From positions 1,054,001-1,118,000 of the forward strand of contig NZ_JAHSTU010000001.1 in assembly GCF_019145495.1 (NCBI RefSeq): a DNA stretch of 64,000 nt, read 5' to 3'. A program made the position numbers and the translations under genes. Each line of letters begins with the position of its first letter. Within the stretch, counting starts at the first letter, position 1. This DNA is from Pseudomonas azerbaijanoccidentalis (lineage in GTDB: Bacteria > Pseudomonadota > Gammaproteobacteria > Pseudomonadales > Pseudomonadaceae). Positions 1 through 8,606 of the stretch are shown piece by piece. Under the pieces are notes generated by a model. The model was not told the DNA's origin. It ran no database searches and was given only the letters and a program-made list of their open reading frames with translations.

Positions 1-441
1 CCGTCCGAGGAAGCGATTGCCCGCGATGCCATGGCGTTGTTCGACAAGGTCTACGCTGAGCATCCGCAGATCGTCGTGGTCGGCCGCAGCCTGGGTTCGG
101 GGGTCGCGGTGCGCCTGGCCAGTGCGCGTCCGGCCAGCAGGCTGTTATTGATCACGCCTTACAACAGCCTCGAAGAACTCGCCGCCCGGCAGTTCCGCTG
201 GTTTCCGGTGCAGTGGTTGTTGCAGGACAAGTTCGAATCCTGGCGCTACGCCTCGCACATCACGGTGCCGACACGGCTGATCGCTGCCGAACACGACGAA
301 GTTATTCCGGGTGCCAGCACGCAGCGGCTCTACCGCCATTTCGCCCAAGGCGTGGCATCGATGCAGGTCATCAAGAGCACGGGGCACAATTCGATCAGCG
401 ACAGCCCTGAATACTTCAAGGCGTTGGGAGATGGGTTGTAG
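1..441 (+). CDS. alpha/beta hydrolase, C-terminal part (5' end outside window)
   Basis: The reading frame is open from base 1, so the gene begins before the window and only about its last 146 residues are present. The visible part has a nucleophile elbow GRSLGSG (GxSxG type), a later acidic segment AAEHDEVIP, and a C-terminal GHNSIS that would supply the catalytic histidine. This order fits serine hydrolases of the alpha/beta fold, most like the BEM46/YfhR-type 'alpha/beta hydrolase' proteins. The substrate cannot be told. The ATG at 31 is internal and is probably not the real start. The gene converges on the glucarate dehydratase gene. Confidence 0.8.
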   Translation, partial: PSEEAIARDAMALFDKVYAEHPQIVVVGRSLGSGVAVRLASARPASRLLLITPYNSLEELAARQFRWFPVQWLLQDKFESWRYASHITVPTRLIAAEHDEVIPGASTQRLYRHFAQGVASMQVIKSTGHNSISDSPEYFKALGDGL

Positions 442-444
442 CGA

Positions 445-482
445 CAAAAAAAGTCCGGGCAAGCGCGACCACGCTTCCCGGA
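445..482 (-). terminator. intrinsic terminator of the glucarate dehydratase operon
   Basis: A GTCCGGG-c-AAGCG / CGCTT-CCCGGAC stem lies at about 453-482, with a run of seven A on its left side. Read on the minus strand this is a GC hairpin followed by a T tract, placed just after the minus-strand glucarate dehydratase stop. Confidence 0.7.
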
Positions 483-500
483 CCAAAGGACTACACGCAA

Positions 501-1775
501 TCAGAATCTCGGTTTAACCGCTTTCCACTCCGGCTTGTAACGCTGCATCTGCTTCACGTCATCGCGCTGGCGAATGCCGCACGTCAGGTATTGGTCATGC
601 AGTTTGCCCAATTGATCGTGATCCAGTTCCAGGCCCAGGCCCGGTGCCCGGGTGATCTTCACGCAGCCATCGACGATCGGCAGCTTGCCGCCCTTGATCA
701 CCTCTTCGTCCGGTTCCTGCCATGGGTAGTGGGTGTCGCAGGCGTAATCGAGGTTTGGCACCGAGGCGGCGACATGGGCCATGGCCATCAGGCTGATGCC
801 CAAGTGTGAGTTTGAATGCATCGACACGCCAAGGCCAAAGGTCTGGCACATTTTCGCCAGCGCCTGGGTGTCGCGCAGGCCGCCCCAGTAATGGTGGTCG
901 GCGAGCACGATCTGCACGCTGTTCTGCGCCACGCTGCGGCGGAACTCGTCGAAGTCGGTGACCACCATGTTGGTCGCCAGCGGCAGCCCGGTGCGTTTGT
1001 GCAACTCGGCCATGCCTTCGAGGCCCGGCGTCGGGTCTTCGTAATACTGCAAGTCGTCACCCAGCAGTTCAGCCATGCGAATCGAGGTTTCCAGCGACCA
1101 GTTGCCGTTCGGATCGATGCGCAGCGGGTAGCCGGGGAAGGCTTTTTTCAGCGCCTTGATGCACGACACTTCATGCTCCGGCGGCAAGGTGCCGGCCTTG
1201 AGCTTGATGCTCTTGAAACCGTAGGCCTCGATCATTCGCCGTGCCTGGGCGACGATCTGCTCCTCGTTCAACGCCTCGCCCCAACTGTCCGGCTTGTAAG
1301 GTGAATCGACGTGCTGGGCGTACTTGAAGAACAGGTAAGCGCTGAACGGAATCTCGTCGCGTATCGCCCCGCCCAGTAAGTCCACCAACGGCACGTTCAA
1401 CGAGTGCGCCTGCAAATCGAGGAACGCCACTTCGAACGCCGAGTAAGCGTTGCTCACCGCTTTGCTCGCGTGGGAGCCGGGGGCCAGTTCCGCCCCGGCC
1501 AGGCTCGCCGGTTTGTTCGCCGCCACCGTCGCCTGAACGATAGCGCGCAGTTGATTGAGGTTGAACGGGTCGAGACCGATCAGCTGGCTTTGCAGTTGTT
1601 GCTGGATCGCCAGTGCCGGGGCGTCGCCATAACTCTCACCCAGGCCGATATAGCCATTGTCGCTTTCAACTTCGATGATCGAGCGCAGCGCGAAGGGTTC
1701 GTGAATGCCGCTGGCGTTGAGCAATGGCGGATCACGGAAGGCAATGGGGGTGACGGTGACGCGTTTGATTTTCAA
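501..1775 (-). CDS. gudD: glucarate dehydratase-like enolase superfamily enzyme
   Basis: Predicted to dehydrate D-glucarate (or a related hexarate) to 5-keto-4-deoxyglucarate in the cytoplasm. The 424 residues fit the glucarate dehydratase branch of the mandelate racemase subgroup. Visible catalytic features are the KLK motif (K191 and K193), metal ligands D221 (RIDPNGNW), E246 (YYEDPTPG) and N269 (ATNM), then D293 in LADHHYW and H320 in HSNSH as the His-Asp pair. The start is a TTG overlapping the stop of the upstream transporter (TTGA), with GGGAG about 8 bases upstream, so translation is probably coupled. No later pathway gene (KdgD/GarL type) is adjacent. A related acid sugar remains possible. 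Confidence 0.82.
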   Translation of the reverse strand: MKIKRVTVTPIAFRDPPLLNASGIHEPFALRSIIEVESDNGYIGLGESYGDAPALAIQQQLQSQLIGLDPFNLNQLRAIVQATVAANKPASLAGAELAPGSHASKAVSNAYSAFEVAFLDLQAHSLNVPLVDLLGGAIRDEIPFSAYLFFKYAQHVDSPYKPDSWGEALNEEQIVAQARRMIEAYGFKSIKLKAGTLPPEHEVSCIKALKKAFPGYPLRIDPNGNWSLETSIRMAELLGDDLQYYEDPTPGLEGMAELHKRTGLPLATNMVVTDFDEFRRSVAQNSVQIVLADHHYWGGLRDTQALAKMCQTFGLGVSMHSNSHLGISLMAMAHVAASVPNLDYACDTHYPWQEPDEEVIKGGKLPIVDGCVKITRAPGLGLELDHDQLGKLHDQYLTCGIRQRDDVKQMQRYKPEWKAVKPRF

Positions 1776-3187
1776 GAGGCTGCTCCCGTTGGATCAGATT
1801 TGAGGGCTTGATGACTGACTGGCTTTTTTGCACGGGTGCCTTCTGGCAAGGCGCCGGCCAATGCACGAAGGCTGTCGCCACGAGGGGCGGTGCGGGCGAA
1901 GAAGATCACCACCGCGGCCACCAGCGATGTCGCGGCCAGACCGTACAGGCCACCTTCGATGGAGCCGGTGGTCTGCTCCAGGAAACCGAACGCGGTGGGC
2001 GCGACGAACCCGCCGAGGTTGCCGATGGAGTTGATCAAGGCGATCACCGCCGCGGCGATCCGTGCATCCAGATAGCCTTGCGGGATCGGCCAGAACAACG
2101 CCGAGGCAGCCTTGAAACCGATGGCGGCAAAACAGATGGCGACGAAGGCAAACACCGGCCCGCCGGTGGTGGACATGAACATGCCGAAGGACGCGATCAC
2201 CAGGGTCACCGCGACCCATGCCTGCTGGTACTTCCACTTGCTGGCCATGGCGGCAAAGCCGTACATCGCGACAATCGAGATGATCCACGGTATCGAATTG
2301 AACAGGCCGACCTGGAAATCACCGAGGTTGCCCATTTTCTTGATCATGCTCGGCAGCCAGAACGTGGCGCCGTAAATAGTCAGGGCGATGGAAAAATAGA
2401 TGAAGCAGCACAGTGCGATTTGTTTGTCTGCCAGCAACTTGAACATCGACGGCTTGACGGTTTGCGTGGCTTCGCGAGCCTGTTGTTCCAGTGCGATGGC
2501 AGTGGTCAGCGCCGTCTTTTCTTCATCGCTCAGCCACTTCGCTTCACGGGGATGAGACTGCAACCAGAACCAGACAAAACCACAGAGCACGATCGACGCA
2601 AAGCCTTCAATCAGGAACATCCACTGCCAGCCGTGCAGGCTCAAGCCGTTGATGTGCAGCAACGCGCCGGACACCGGGCCGGAGATCACCGAGGCGATGG
2701 CCGAGCCGCTGAGGAAAATCGCCATGGCCTTGCCACGTTCGGTCGATGGCAGCCACTGGGTGAAGTAGTAAATGATGCCCGGGAAAAAGCCCGCTTCGGC
2801 AGCGCCGAGGATGAAACGCAATACATAGAAGCTGGTTTCACCGCGCACGAAGGCCATGGCCATGGCAGCCGCGCCCCAGGTAAACATGATTCGGGTGAGC
2901 CAGGCCCGTGCGCCGTAGCGTTGCAGCAGCATGTTGGACGGCACTTCGAAGATCGCGTAACCGACGAAGAACAGCCCGGCACCCAGGCCATAAGCGGCAG
3001 CGCCGATGCCCAAGTCGGTTTCCATGTGGCTACGGACGAAACCGATGTTGACCCTGTCGATGTAGTTGACGATGAACATCACCACGAACAGCGGCAGCAC
3101 ATGGCGTTTCACTTTCGCCGCGGCGCGGGCCAGCACATTCGGGTCGGGTGGACTCTGCAGGGTTTTCAAGGGGCGACTCCCGATCAT
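1772..3187 (-). CDS. MFS transporter, anion:cation symporter (ACS) family
   Basis: A 471-residue inner-membrane protein with about 12 hydrophobic segments and a long N-terminal cytoplasmic stretch. The motifs NYIDRVNIGF in the first helix and LGAAEAGFFPGIIYYFTQW are typical of ACS-family carriers (GudP/GarP, ExuT, phthalate permease relatives). It is the first gene of a two-gene operon with the glucarate dehydratase, overlapping it by 4 bases, so uptake of glucarate or galactarate is the likely role. The divergent LysR gene lies 101 bases away. The substrate is inferred from the operon partner alone. Confidence 0.8.
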   Translation of the reverse strand: MIGSRPLKTLQSPPDPNVLARAAAKVKRHVLPLFVVMFIVNYIDRVNIGFVRSHMETDLGIGAAAYGLGAGLFFVGYAIFEVPSNMLLQRYGARAWLTRIMFTWGAAAMAMAFVRGETSFYVLRFILGAAEAGFFPGIIYYFTQWLPSTERGKAMAIFLSGSAIASVISGPVSGALLHINGLSLHGWQWMFLIEGFASIVLCGFVWFWLQSHPREAKWLSDEEKTALTTAIALEQQAREATQTVKPSMFKLLADKQIALCCFIYFSIALTIYGATFWLPSMIKKMGNLGDFQVGLFNSIPWIISIVAMYGFAAMASKWKYQQAWVAVTLVIASFGMFMSTTGGPVFAFVAICFAAIGFKAASALFWPIPQGYLDARIAAAVIALINSIGNLGGFVAPTAFGFLEQTTGSIEGGLYGLAATSLVAAVVIFFARTAPRGDSLRALAGALPEGTRAKKPVSHQALKSDPTGAAS

Positions 3188-3267
3188 TTGTTTTTATAGG
3201 GATTGCTTGAGGCGTGGGCCGATCATGGACGCCGACATTGATCCCGTCTAATCTAACTTGGCATTCG

Positions 3268-3290
3268 ATTGATACCTGGATTAGATCAAT
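3268..3290. promoter_or_regulatory. LysR-type box (ATTGAT-N11-ATCAAT)
   Basis: A perfect 6-bp inverted repeat with an 11-base spacer fits the T-N11-A rule for LysR-family sites. It lies between the divergent transporter and LysR genes and touches the LysR start codon (ATG 3289), which would suit autorepression. A second pair, TCTAATC (3247-3253) and GATTAGA (3279-3285), overlaps it. Confidence 0.5.
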
Positions 3291-4317
3291 GTTCGAACTG
3301 ACCCAACTGCGCTGCTTCACCACCGTCGCCACTGAACTGAATTTCCGCCGCGCCGCTGAACGGCTGAACATGACTCAGCCACCGCTCAGTCGGCAGATTC
3401 AATTGCTCGAACATCACCTCGGCGTCGAGCTGTTCACCCGCAGCACCCGCAGCGTTGCCCTCACCGCTGCCGGCCGCGCATTCTTCATCGAAGCGCAGAA
3501 CTTGCTGGAACGCGCCCAACAAGCCGCCGTCACCGCCCGGCGATTTGCCGAGGGCGACATTGGTTCGGTCAATATCAGTTTCGTCGGCAGCGCGGTGTAC
3601 GAGTTTCTGCCCAAAGTCATTGCCGAAGCGCGGCTGACGCAGCCCCACGTCAAGATCGACTTGTCGGAGATGAACACCTACCAGCAGCACGAAGCCCTGC
3701 GCGCCCGCCGCATTGATCTGGGCATCGCTCGCGCGCCCTTGCTGGAGCCTGGCTATGCCACCGAATGCCTGGTGCGCGAACCGTTTGTGTTAGCGGTGCC
3801 CAGCACCCATGCCCTGGCCACTGCTGCCAGCGTGTCGGTCCAGGACCTCGATGCCCAACCGTTTTTGATGTATTCCCACGCGGCCTACCCGCCGTTCAAC
3901 GAATTGCTCACCGGCATGCTGCGCTCGGCCCGCGTGGCACCGGACTACGTGCAATGGCTGGGTTCGTCGCTGACCATTCTCGCGCTGGTCAACGCCGCCA
4001 TGGGCCTGGCGCTGGTGCCGCGCTGCGCGACCAGTGTGGTGTTCAAGAACGTGGTGTTTCGCGATATCGATCTGGGCGAAGGGGTGCAGAGCGAGTTGCA
4101 TCTGATCTGGCGCGAGAACAACGACAACCCGGCGTTTGCCATGTTGCTGGAAGGGATTCGGCGGGCGGTGCGTGAGGGTTGGGGCGCGTATCGGGGGGCA
4201 GAAAATACTGCCCCGGACGGTGCTAGCGAAACGCCGGGGCAAGAAGGTGACTCAGAGGTACTCAACGTTCCCGTCGACGCTGATCGCTTGCCCGGTGACG
4301 TTCACCGCCGCACGTGA
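3289..4317 (+). CDS. LysR-family transcriptional regulator of the glucarate operon
   Basis: Starts at ATG 3289 (MFELTQLRCF), where the family's winged helix-turn-helix begins; the frame is open upstream but that part does not belong to the family. The helix-turn-helix lies at about residues 1-60 (RRAAERLNMTQPPLSRQIQ) and is followed by a periplasmic-binding-like effector domain. At 342 residues it is longer than the usual 295-310. The extra tail contains a GC hairpin (GCCCCGG 4210-4216 with CCGGGGC 4234-4240) and overlaps the convergent SDR gene by 66 bases. By position it probably controls the divergent transporter/dehydratase operon. The effector is unknown. Confidence 0.85.
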   Translation: MFELTQLRCFTTVATELNFRRAAERLNMTQPPLSRQIQLLEHHLGVELFTRSTRSVALTAAGRAFFIEAQNLLERAQQAAVTARRFAEGDIGSVNISFVGSAVYEFLPKVIAEARLTQPHVKIDLSEMNTYQQHEALRARRIDLGIARAPLLEPGYATECLVREPFVLAVPSTHALATAASVSVQDLDAQPFLMYSHAAYPPFNELLTGMLRSARVAPDYVQWLGSSLTILALVNAAMGLALVPRCATSVVFKNVVFRDIDLGEGVQSELHLIWRENNDNPAFAMLLEGIRRAVREGWGAYRGAENTAPDGASETPGQEGDSEVLNVPVDADRLPGDVHRRT

Positions 4318-5043
4318 CGACAGAAACAATGCCATGGCGGCGACATCTTCCATGGTCACCATCCGGCGCAATGAGATTTTCTCCAGATACTGCTCGCGCA
4401 TCGATTCGAAGCTGATGTCCAGCGCTTGGGCTCGCGCATCGATAACCCGGTCCATGCGCTCCCCCGCCACCACACCCGGCAGGATCGCGTTGACCCGGAT
4501 ATTGTGCGGCCCCAGTTCATTGGCCAGTGACTTCATCAACCCGACGATGGCCCATTTGGTCGAAGCATAAGGCGTGCGGAACGGATAGCCCAATCGCCCA
4601 GCCACCGACGACATGGCAATGATGTGCGGGTTTTGCCCGGACTGCTTCAGGTACGGCACCGCTTTGCTCAGGAAGTAGTATTGGCTGTTGAGGTTGGTGG
4701 AAATCGTCTGCTCCCACGCGTCCGCATCCAGCTCTTCGATATTGCCGGTAGGCCCTGCGATGCCGGCGTTGTTGACCAGGATGTCGAGGCCGCCCAGCAG
4801 GGAAATCGCCTCATCCATGATGCGGTCGACGTGCTGCTTGATACCGACATCCACCACGCCGCCCTGCATACCGGGGTATTCGAGTTTCATGCGGTCAACG
4901 GCGCTGGCGTTGATGTCGCAGATATAGACCTGCGCACCGACTTCATGAAACGCCTTGGCGATGACGGCGCCGATGCCCGCAGCGCCCCCGGTAATGATCA
5001 CTTTGAGCCCGGTTGGCGGGGTCAGTAAATCAACAATCTTCAT
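4252..5043 (-). CDS. short-chain dehydrogenase/reductase
   Basis: A 263-residue NAD(P)-dependent oxidoreductase of the classical SDR family. The nucleotide-binding TGGAAGIG is at 18-25, NNAG at 91-94, the catalytic serine at 145/146 and YASTK with Y159 and K163. An aspartate after the second strand (YICDIN) favours NAD(H). It is the last gene of a SDR-MFS-BKACE operon, 12 bases after the transporter. With a beta-keto acid cleavage enzyme in the same operon, the likely job is oxidation of a 3-hydroxy acid to the 3-keto acid. That role is inference. Confidence 0.85.
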   Translation of the reverse strand: MKIVDLLTPPTGLKVIITGGAAGIGAVIAKAFHEVGAQVYICDINASAVDRMKLEYPGMQGGVVDVGIKQHVDRIMDEAISLLGGLDILVNNAGIAGPTGNIEELDADAWEQTISTNLNSQYYFLSKAVPYLKQSGQNPHIIAMSSVAGRLGYPFRTPYASTKWAIVGLMKSLANELGPHNIRVNAILPGVVAGERMDRVIDARAQALDISFESMREQYLEKISLRRMVTMEDVAAMALFLSSRAAVNVTGQAISVDGNVEYL

Positions 5044-5055
5044 AACGTTTTCCTC

Positions 5056-6381
5056 TTATTCAGTCACCGGCTGCGCCACCCGCGGAGTCGGCTCGGCATC
5101 GATCGCCTTGGCCAGCAACGGCACCAGCAACAGGCCCAGAATCGCGGCGCCCACAATCACGTAGAAACCCGATGAGCTCAAACCGGTAGCCTTTTCCGCC
5201 AGGCCGAACAGGTAAGGTCCGCCGAAGCCGCCGAGCAAACCGATGGTGTTTATGAACGCCAATCCCGCAGCGGCCTGAATACCCTGCAAACGCTTCATGG
5301 CGATGGCCCAGTAGATCGGCAGAACCCCACCGGCGAAGAAGGCCGTGGCGGTGAACAGCGCAATGCGCGCAGACGCATCATCGATCAGCGTGAAGGCCAC
5401 GGAGCTGGCGATCAGGCCGCAGGTGAACAGCGCCAGGCAATAGCAGTCCCGGGCGATTTTGCGGTGAATGCGCGGCAACACCAAGACCCCGGCGAGAAAA
5501 CCGATACCGACGCTGCTGGACAGCAAGCCAACGGTCAGCGGCGAGGTGATCTGCATCTGCTGGATGATCGACGGCGTGAAGAACACCAGCCCCACGAATG
5601 CGACCTGATTGAGGAAGTAGATCAGGCCGATCAGGATGGTCGTCGGGCGTTTCAGCGCCTTGACCCAGTGGCCCGAGTACTCATGGGAATTGGCATGCCC
5701 CGGCAGCAGCGCGTGGGCTTCCAGCGAATCGGCCTCGGCCTTGGTCAACCAGCGGGCATCACGCGGGCGCTCCGGCAGTTTGAACCACAGGATCACCCCG
5801 ACAATGATGCTCGGCAGACCTTCAAGCAAAAACATCCATTGCCAACCGTGCAACCCGCCGATGCCGTCCATCTTCATCAACGCCCCACCGATGGGGTTGC
5901 CGATGACCAGCGCCAGCGCCGGTGCAATGTAGATCCAGCCGATGGCGATGGCGCGGTCCTTTGGCGCAAACCACAGCGTGACCATGTACATCAATGCAGG
6001 AAACAGCCCGGCCTCGGCAATGCCCAACAGCACCCGCAGCAGATAGAAGGACCATTCGCCCTGGACGAACATCATGGCCGACGACAAGGTGCCCCAGGTC
6101 ACGGCGATCCGCGCGATCCAGCGCCGCGGCCCGATGCGGTGGGCCAGCAGGTTGCTGGGCACCTCCAGCAACGCATAGCCCAGAAAGAAAATCCCCGCGC
6201 CCAGCCCATAGGCCGCGGCGCTGATGCCCAGGTCGGCGTTCAACGCCGCTTTGGCCAGCGCAACGTTGGTGCGGTCCAGGTAAGACATGAAGTAGATGGC
6301 GCACATCAAGGGTATGAGTCGCGCCATGGCACGCCGGGTGGCGAGCCAATGGGTCTCAGCGGTACTGAGCATGATCGTCAT
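5056..6381 (-). CDS. MFS transporter, ACS family
   Basis: A 441-residue inner-membrane carrier with about 12 transmembrane helices. SYLDRTNVALAKAALNADLG in the first helix region and LLGIAEAGLFPALMYMVTLWF match the ACS family and closely resemble the other carrier at 1772-3187. AGAGGT precedes the ATG by about 6 bases. It sits between the BKACE and SDR genes, so it should bring in the acid that these enzymes degrade, possibly after passage through the OprD porin at 8607-9872. The substrate is unknown. Confidence 0.8.
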   Translation of the reverse strand: MTIMLSTAETHWLATRRAMARLIPLMCAIYFMSYLDRTNVALAKAALNADLGISAAAYGLGAGIFFLGYALLEVPSNLLAHRIGPRRWIARIAVTWGTLSSAMMFVQGEWSFYLLRVLLGIAEAGLFPALMYMVTLWFAPKDRAIAIGWIYIAPALALVIGNPIGGALMKMDGIGGLHGWQWMFLLEGLPSIIVGVILWFKLPERPRDARWLTKAEADSLEAHALLPGHANSHEYSGHWVKALKRPTTILIGLIYFLNQVAFVGLVFFTPSIIQQMQITSPLTVGLLSSSVGIGFLAGVLVLPRIHRKIARDCYCLALFTCGLIASSVAFTLIDDASARIALFTATAFFAGGVLPIYWAIAMKRLQGIQAAAGLAFINTIGLLGGFGGPYLFGLAEKATGLSSSGFYVIVGAAILGLLLVPLLAKAIDAEPTPRVAQPVTE

Positions 6382-6425
6382 GGTGAAACCTCTTTTTGTT
6401 ATTTTTTTGGGTTCTGGCAGAACAC

Positions 6426-7364
6426 TTACAGATGAACGTTGTGCTTGCCCTTCAGGCCGAGCATCTGCCGGGCTTCGTCGGGCGTGGCGATTTCATAGGA
6501 CAGCTCTTCGAGGATGTGGCGGATCTTGCGCACCTGCTCGGCGTTAGTCTTGGCCTTGACGCCTTTGGCGAGGTAGATGCTGTCTTCCAGGCCGACACGC
6601 ACGTTGCCGCCCATGATCGCGCCCATGGTCACGAACGACAGCTGATGCCGGCCCGCGCCCAGGATGGAAAATTCATAGTTCTGACGACCGAACAAGCGGT
6701 CGGCGGTGGCACGCATGATCGTCAGGTTTTCCGGATCGGCGCCGAGGCCACCGAGGATGCCGAAGCACGACTGGATGAACAGCGGCGGTTTGACCAGGCC
6801 TTGTTCGACGAAATAAGCCAGGTTGTAGAGATGGCCGACGTCGTAGCATTCAAACTCGAAGCGGGTGCCGTACTCGCCCAGTTCCAGCATGATTGCCTTG
6901 ATGTCCTTGAAGGTGTTCTTGAACACCACGTCTTCCATGCCTTCGATGTGATCCTTTTCCCAATCATGGCGCCAGCTGGAAATTTTACCGGCGATCGGGT
7001 GGATCGAAAAGTTCATCGAGCCCATGTTCAGCGAGCACAATTCCGGCTTGGCGATCAGCGGGTACGCAAGTCGCTGGGCCAGGGTCATGCGCGTGCTGCC
7101 ACCGGTGGTGATGTTGATGATCGCATCGGTGGCCCGGGCGATAGCAGGCACGAACTGGCTGAACACTGCCGGGTCCGGCGTTGGCCGGCCGTCCAGAGGA
7201 TCGCGTGCATGCAGGTGCAGGATCGCAGCGCCGGCCTCGGCTGCTTCAATGGATTGCTGCTCGATGTCGGCCGGTGTCAGCGGCAGGTATTCGGACATCG
7301 AAGGCGTGTGCGTCGCACCTGTGATCGCGCAGGAAATGATGACTTTGCGGCTCGGCTGACTCAT
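6426..7364 (-). CDS. beta-keto acid cleavage enzyme (BKACE, former DUF849)
   Basis: BKACE proteins condense a beta-keto acid with acetyl-CoA and split the product into acetoacetate and a new acyl-CoA. The chosen start (MSQPSRKVIISC, ATG 7364) gives 312 residues, the normal family size; the frame stays open upstream but that part is not family-like and covers the operator. Zinc ligands H50 and H52 are seen in ILHLHARDPLDGRPT, and the N-terminal AITGATHTPSMS motif is typical. First gene of the operon with the MFS and SDR genes, divergent from an AraC regulator. Specificity cannot be read from the sequence; carnitine, ornithine and lysine routes all use members of this family. Confidence 0.87.
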   Translation of the reverse strand: MSQPSRKVIISCAITGATHTPSMSEYLPLTPADIEQQSIEAAEAGAAILHLHARDPLDGRPTPDPAVFSQFVPAIARATDAIINITTGGSTRMTLAQRLAYPLIAKPELCSLNMGSMNFSIHPIAGKISSWRHDWEKDHIEGMEDVVFKNTFKDIKAIMLELGEYGTRFEFECYDVGHLYNLAYFVEQGLVKPPLFIQSCFGILGGLGADPENLTIMRATADRLFGRQNYEFSILGAGRHQLSFVTMGAIMGGNVRVGLEDSIYLAKGVKAKTNAEQVRKIRHILEELSYEIATPDEARQMLGLKGKHNVHL

Positions 7365-7469
7365 GGCGGTGACCTGTATTGTTATTGGGCTTTGCAGGGG
7401 CGATGAAGACGTGTTGAATTCGCAGCTGCTGCTTGTGGGACCCAGCTTATTGAATTTTCGGCGCGTCGG

Positions 7470-7508
7470 TAAGATCATTACCGGACAGCAATGAATCTCT
7501 AAGGGACA
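7470..7508. promoter_or_regulatory. AraC-type operator, two direct half-sites (copy A)
   Basis: The segment has two half-sites TACCGGACA (7479-7487) and TAAGGGACA (7500-7508), 21 bases apart, each preceded by GATC or AATC. It lies 106 bases upstream of the BKACE start and 17 bases before the AraC start. It matches 30 of 39 positions, without gaps, at 10027-10065 upstream of the OprD gene. Direct half-sites two helical turns apart are the usual AraC-family arrangement. Confidence 0.6.
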
Positions 7509-7524
7509 ACGACTGGAGTCTCCA

Positions 7525-8553
7525 ATGCCACCGAAAATGCCGTTGTTCAATGAGCGTATCTACGCCCCCTACAAGATCGCCGCGCTGGTGGAAGTGCTCA
7601 GCGAACAGGGCATCGCGCCCGCCGACAGTTTGAAAGGCAGCGGCGTAGAAGAAGACAAGATCTACGACGCCACGGCGCTGACCTCGGTGCGCCAATACGC
7701 GACGGTGTGCGGCAATGCGCTGTCGCTGTCCAGCGACCCGGCCACGCCATTCAAGACCGGCTCGCGCCTGCACCTGTCGGCTTATGGCATGTACGGCTAT
7801 GCGTTGATGTCGTGCCTTTCACTGCGCGACTACTTCCGGCTGGGCGTGAAGTACCACTCGCTGGCCACTCCCACGCTGACCATCGAATGGCAGGAGTACG
7901 CGGACGAAGCCGTGTGGACGTTCCCGGATGCATCCGACCCGAGCCCTTCGCGGGAGATCAAACAGTTTTTGATCGAGCAGCAATACACCCAGCACGTCAC
8001 CCATCTGCAGGATGTTTTCGGCAAAAGCTGCCCGCCAACCAAAGCCTGTTTTTCTTACCCCGCCCCGGCCCATGCAGCGCTCTACGAGCAGTACCTGGGC
8101 TGCCCGTGCATTTTCGATCACGAGCAATGCGAGCTGCACTACGACAGCTCGATCCTCGATCAAAAACCGCACCTCGCCCATCGCCTGACCGCGACGGTGC
8201 TGCAAGAGACCTGCGACCGGTTGATCGGCCAGGCCAAGGTGTCGTCGGGAATTTCCGGGGAGGTGTACCAGATGATGATGCAGACGCCCGGCGAGTTTCC
8301 GAGCATGGAACGCGTGGCGGAGAAGCTGCACATGACCACGCGCAGCCTGCGCCGAAAGCTTCAGGAAGAAGACACTTCCTTCGTGGCCATTACCGATGAC
8401 GTACGTTGCTCGCTCGCCATGGAGTACCTGAAGACAACCATCATGAGCACCGACGACATCGCCCTGCTGCTGGGCTTTTCGGAGCCTACGAATTTCCGCC
8501 GAGCGTTCAAGCGCTGGACCGGCAAAACCACGAAAGAGTATCGCCAGGGCTAA
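7525..8553 (+). CDS. AraC-family transcriptional regulator
   Basis: A 342-residue regulator with an N-terminal AraC_N/arabinose-binding-like domain (about 20-200) and a C-terminal double helix-turn-helix. The second helix-turn-helix reads IALLLGFSEPTNFRRAFKRWTG, the classic AraC/XylS pattern. An SD-like GGAG lies 7-8 bases before ATG 7525. It is divergent from the BKACE-MFS-SDR operon and next to an OprD gene. The duplicated 39-bp site in front of both suggests it controls both. The effector is unknown; the family is close to the OruR/ArgR-like group found beside small-molecule catabolic genes. Confidence 0.85.
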   Translation: MPPKMPLFNERIYAPYKIAALVEVLSEQGIAPADSLKGSGVEEDKIYDATALTSVRQYATVCGNALSLSSDPATPFKTGSRLHLSAYGMYGYALMSCLSLRDYFRLGVKYHSLATPTLTIEWQEYADEAVWTFPDASDPSPSREIKQFLIEQQYTQHVTHLQDVFGKSCPPTKACFSYPAPAHAALYEQYLGCPCIFDHEQCELHYDSSILDQKPHLAHRLTATVLQETCDRLIGQAKVSSGISGEVYQMMMQTPGEFPSMERVAEKLHMTTRSLRRKLQEEDTSFVAITDDVRCSLAMEYLKTTIMSTDDIALLLGFSEPTNFRRAFKRWTGKTTKEYRQG

Positions 8554-8560
8554 ATGCACC

Positions 8561-8594
8561 CCCTGTAGGAGCGAGCCTGCTCGCGCCTACAGGG
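8561..8594. repeat. REP-type hairpin between araC-like and oprD-like genes
   Basis: CCCTGTAGGAGCGAGC and its near-perfect inverse form a 34-base palindrome in the gap between two convergent genes. It belongs to the GCGAGC/GCTCGC REP class seen elsewhere in the window and could also act as a bidirectional terminator. Confidence 0.8.
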
Positions 8595-8606
8595 AAATGC
8601 GCCAGT

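Noticed and set aside
1808..3199. A 463-residue plus-strand gene opposite the MFS carrier
   Set aside because: Its translation is His/Arg/Gly/Asp-rich with no domain, the usual antisense product of GC-rich membrane protein genes; the minus strand encodes a clear carrier.
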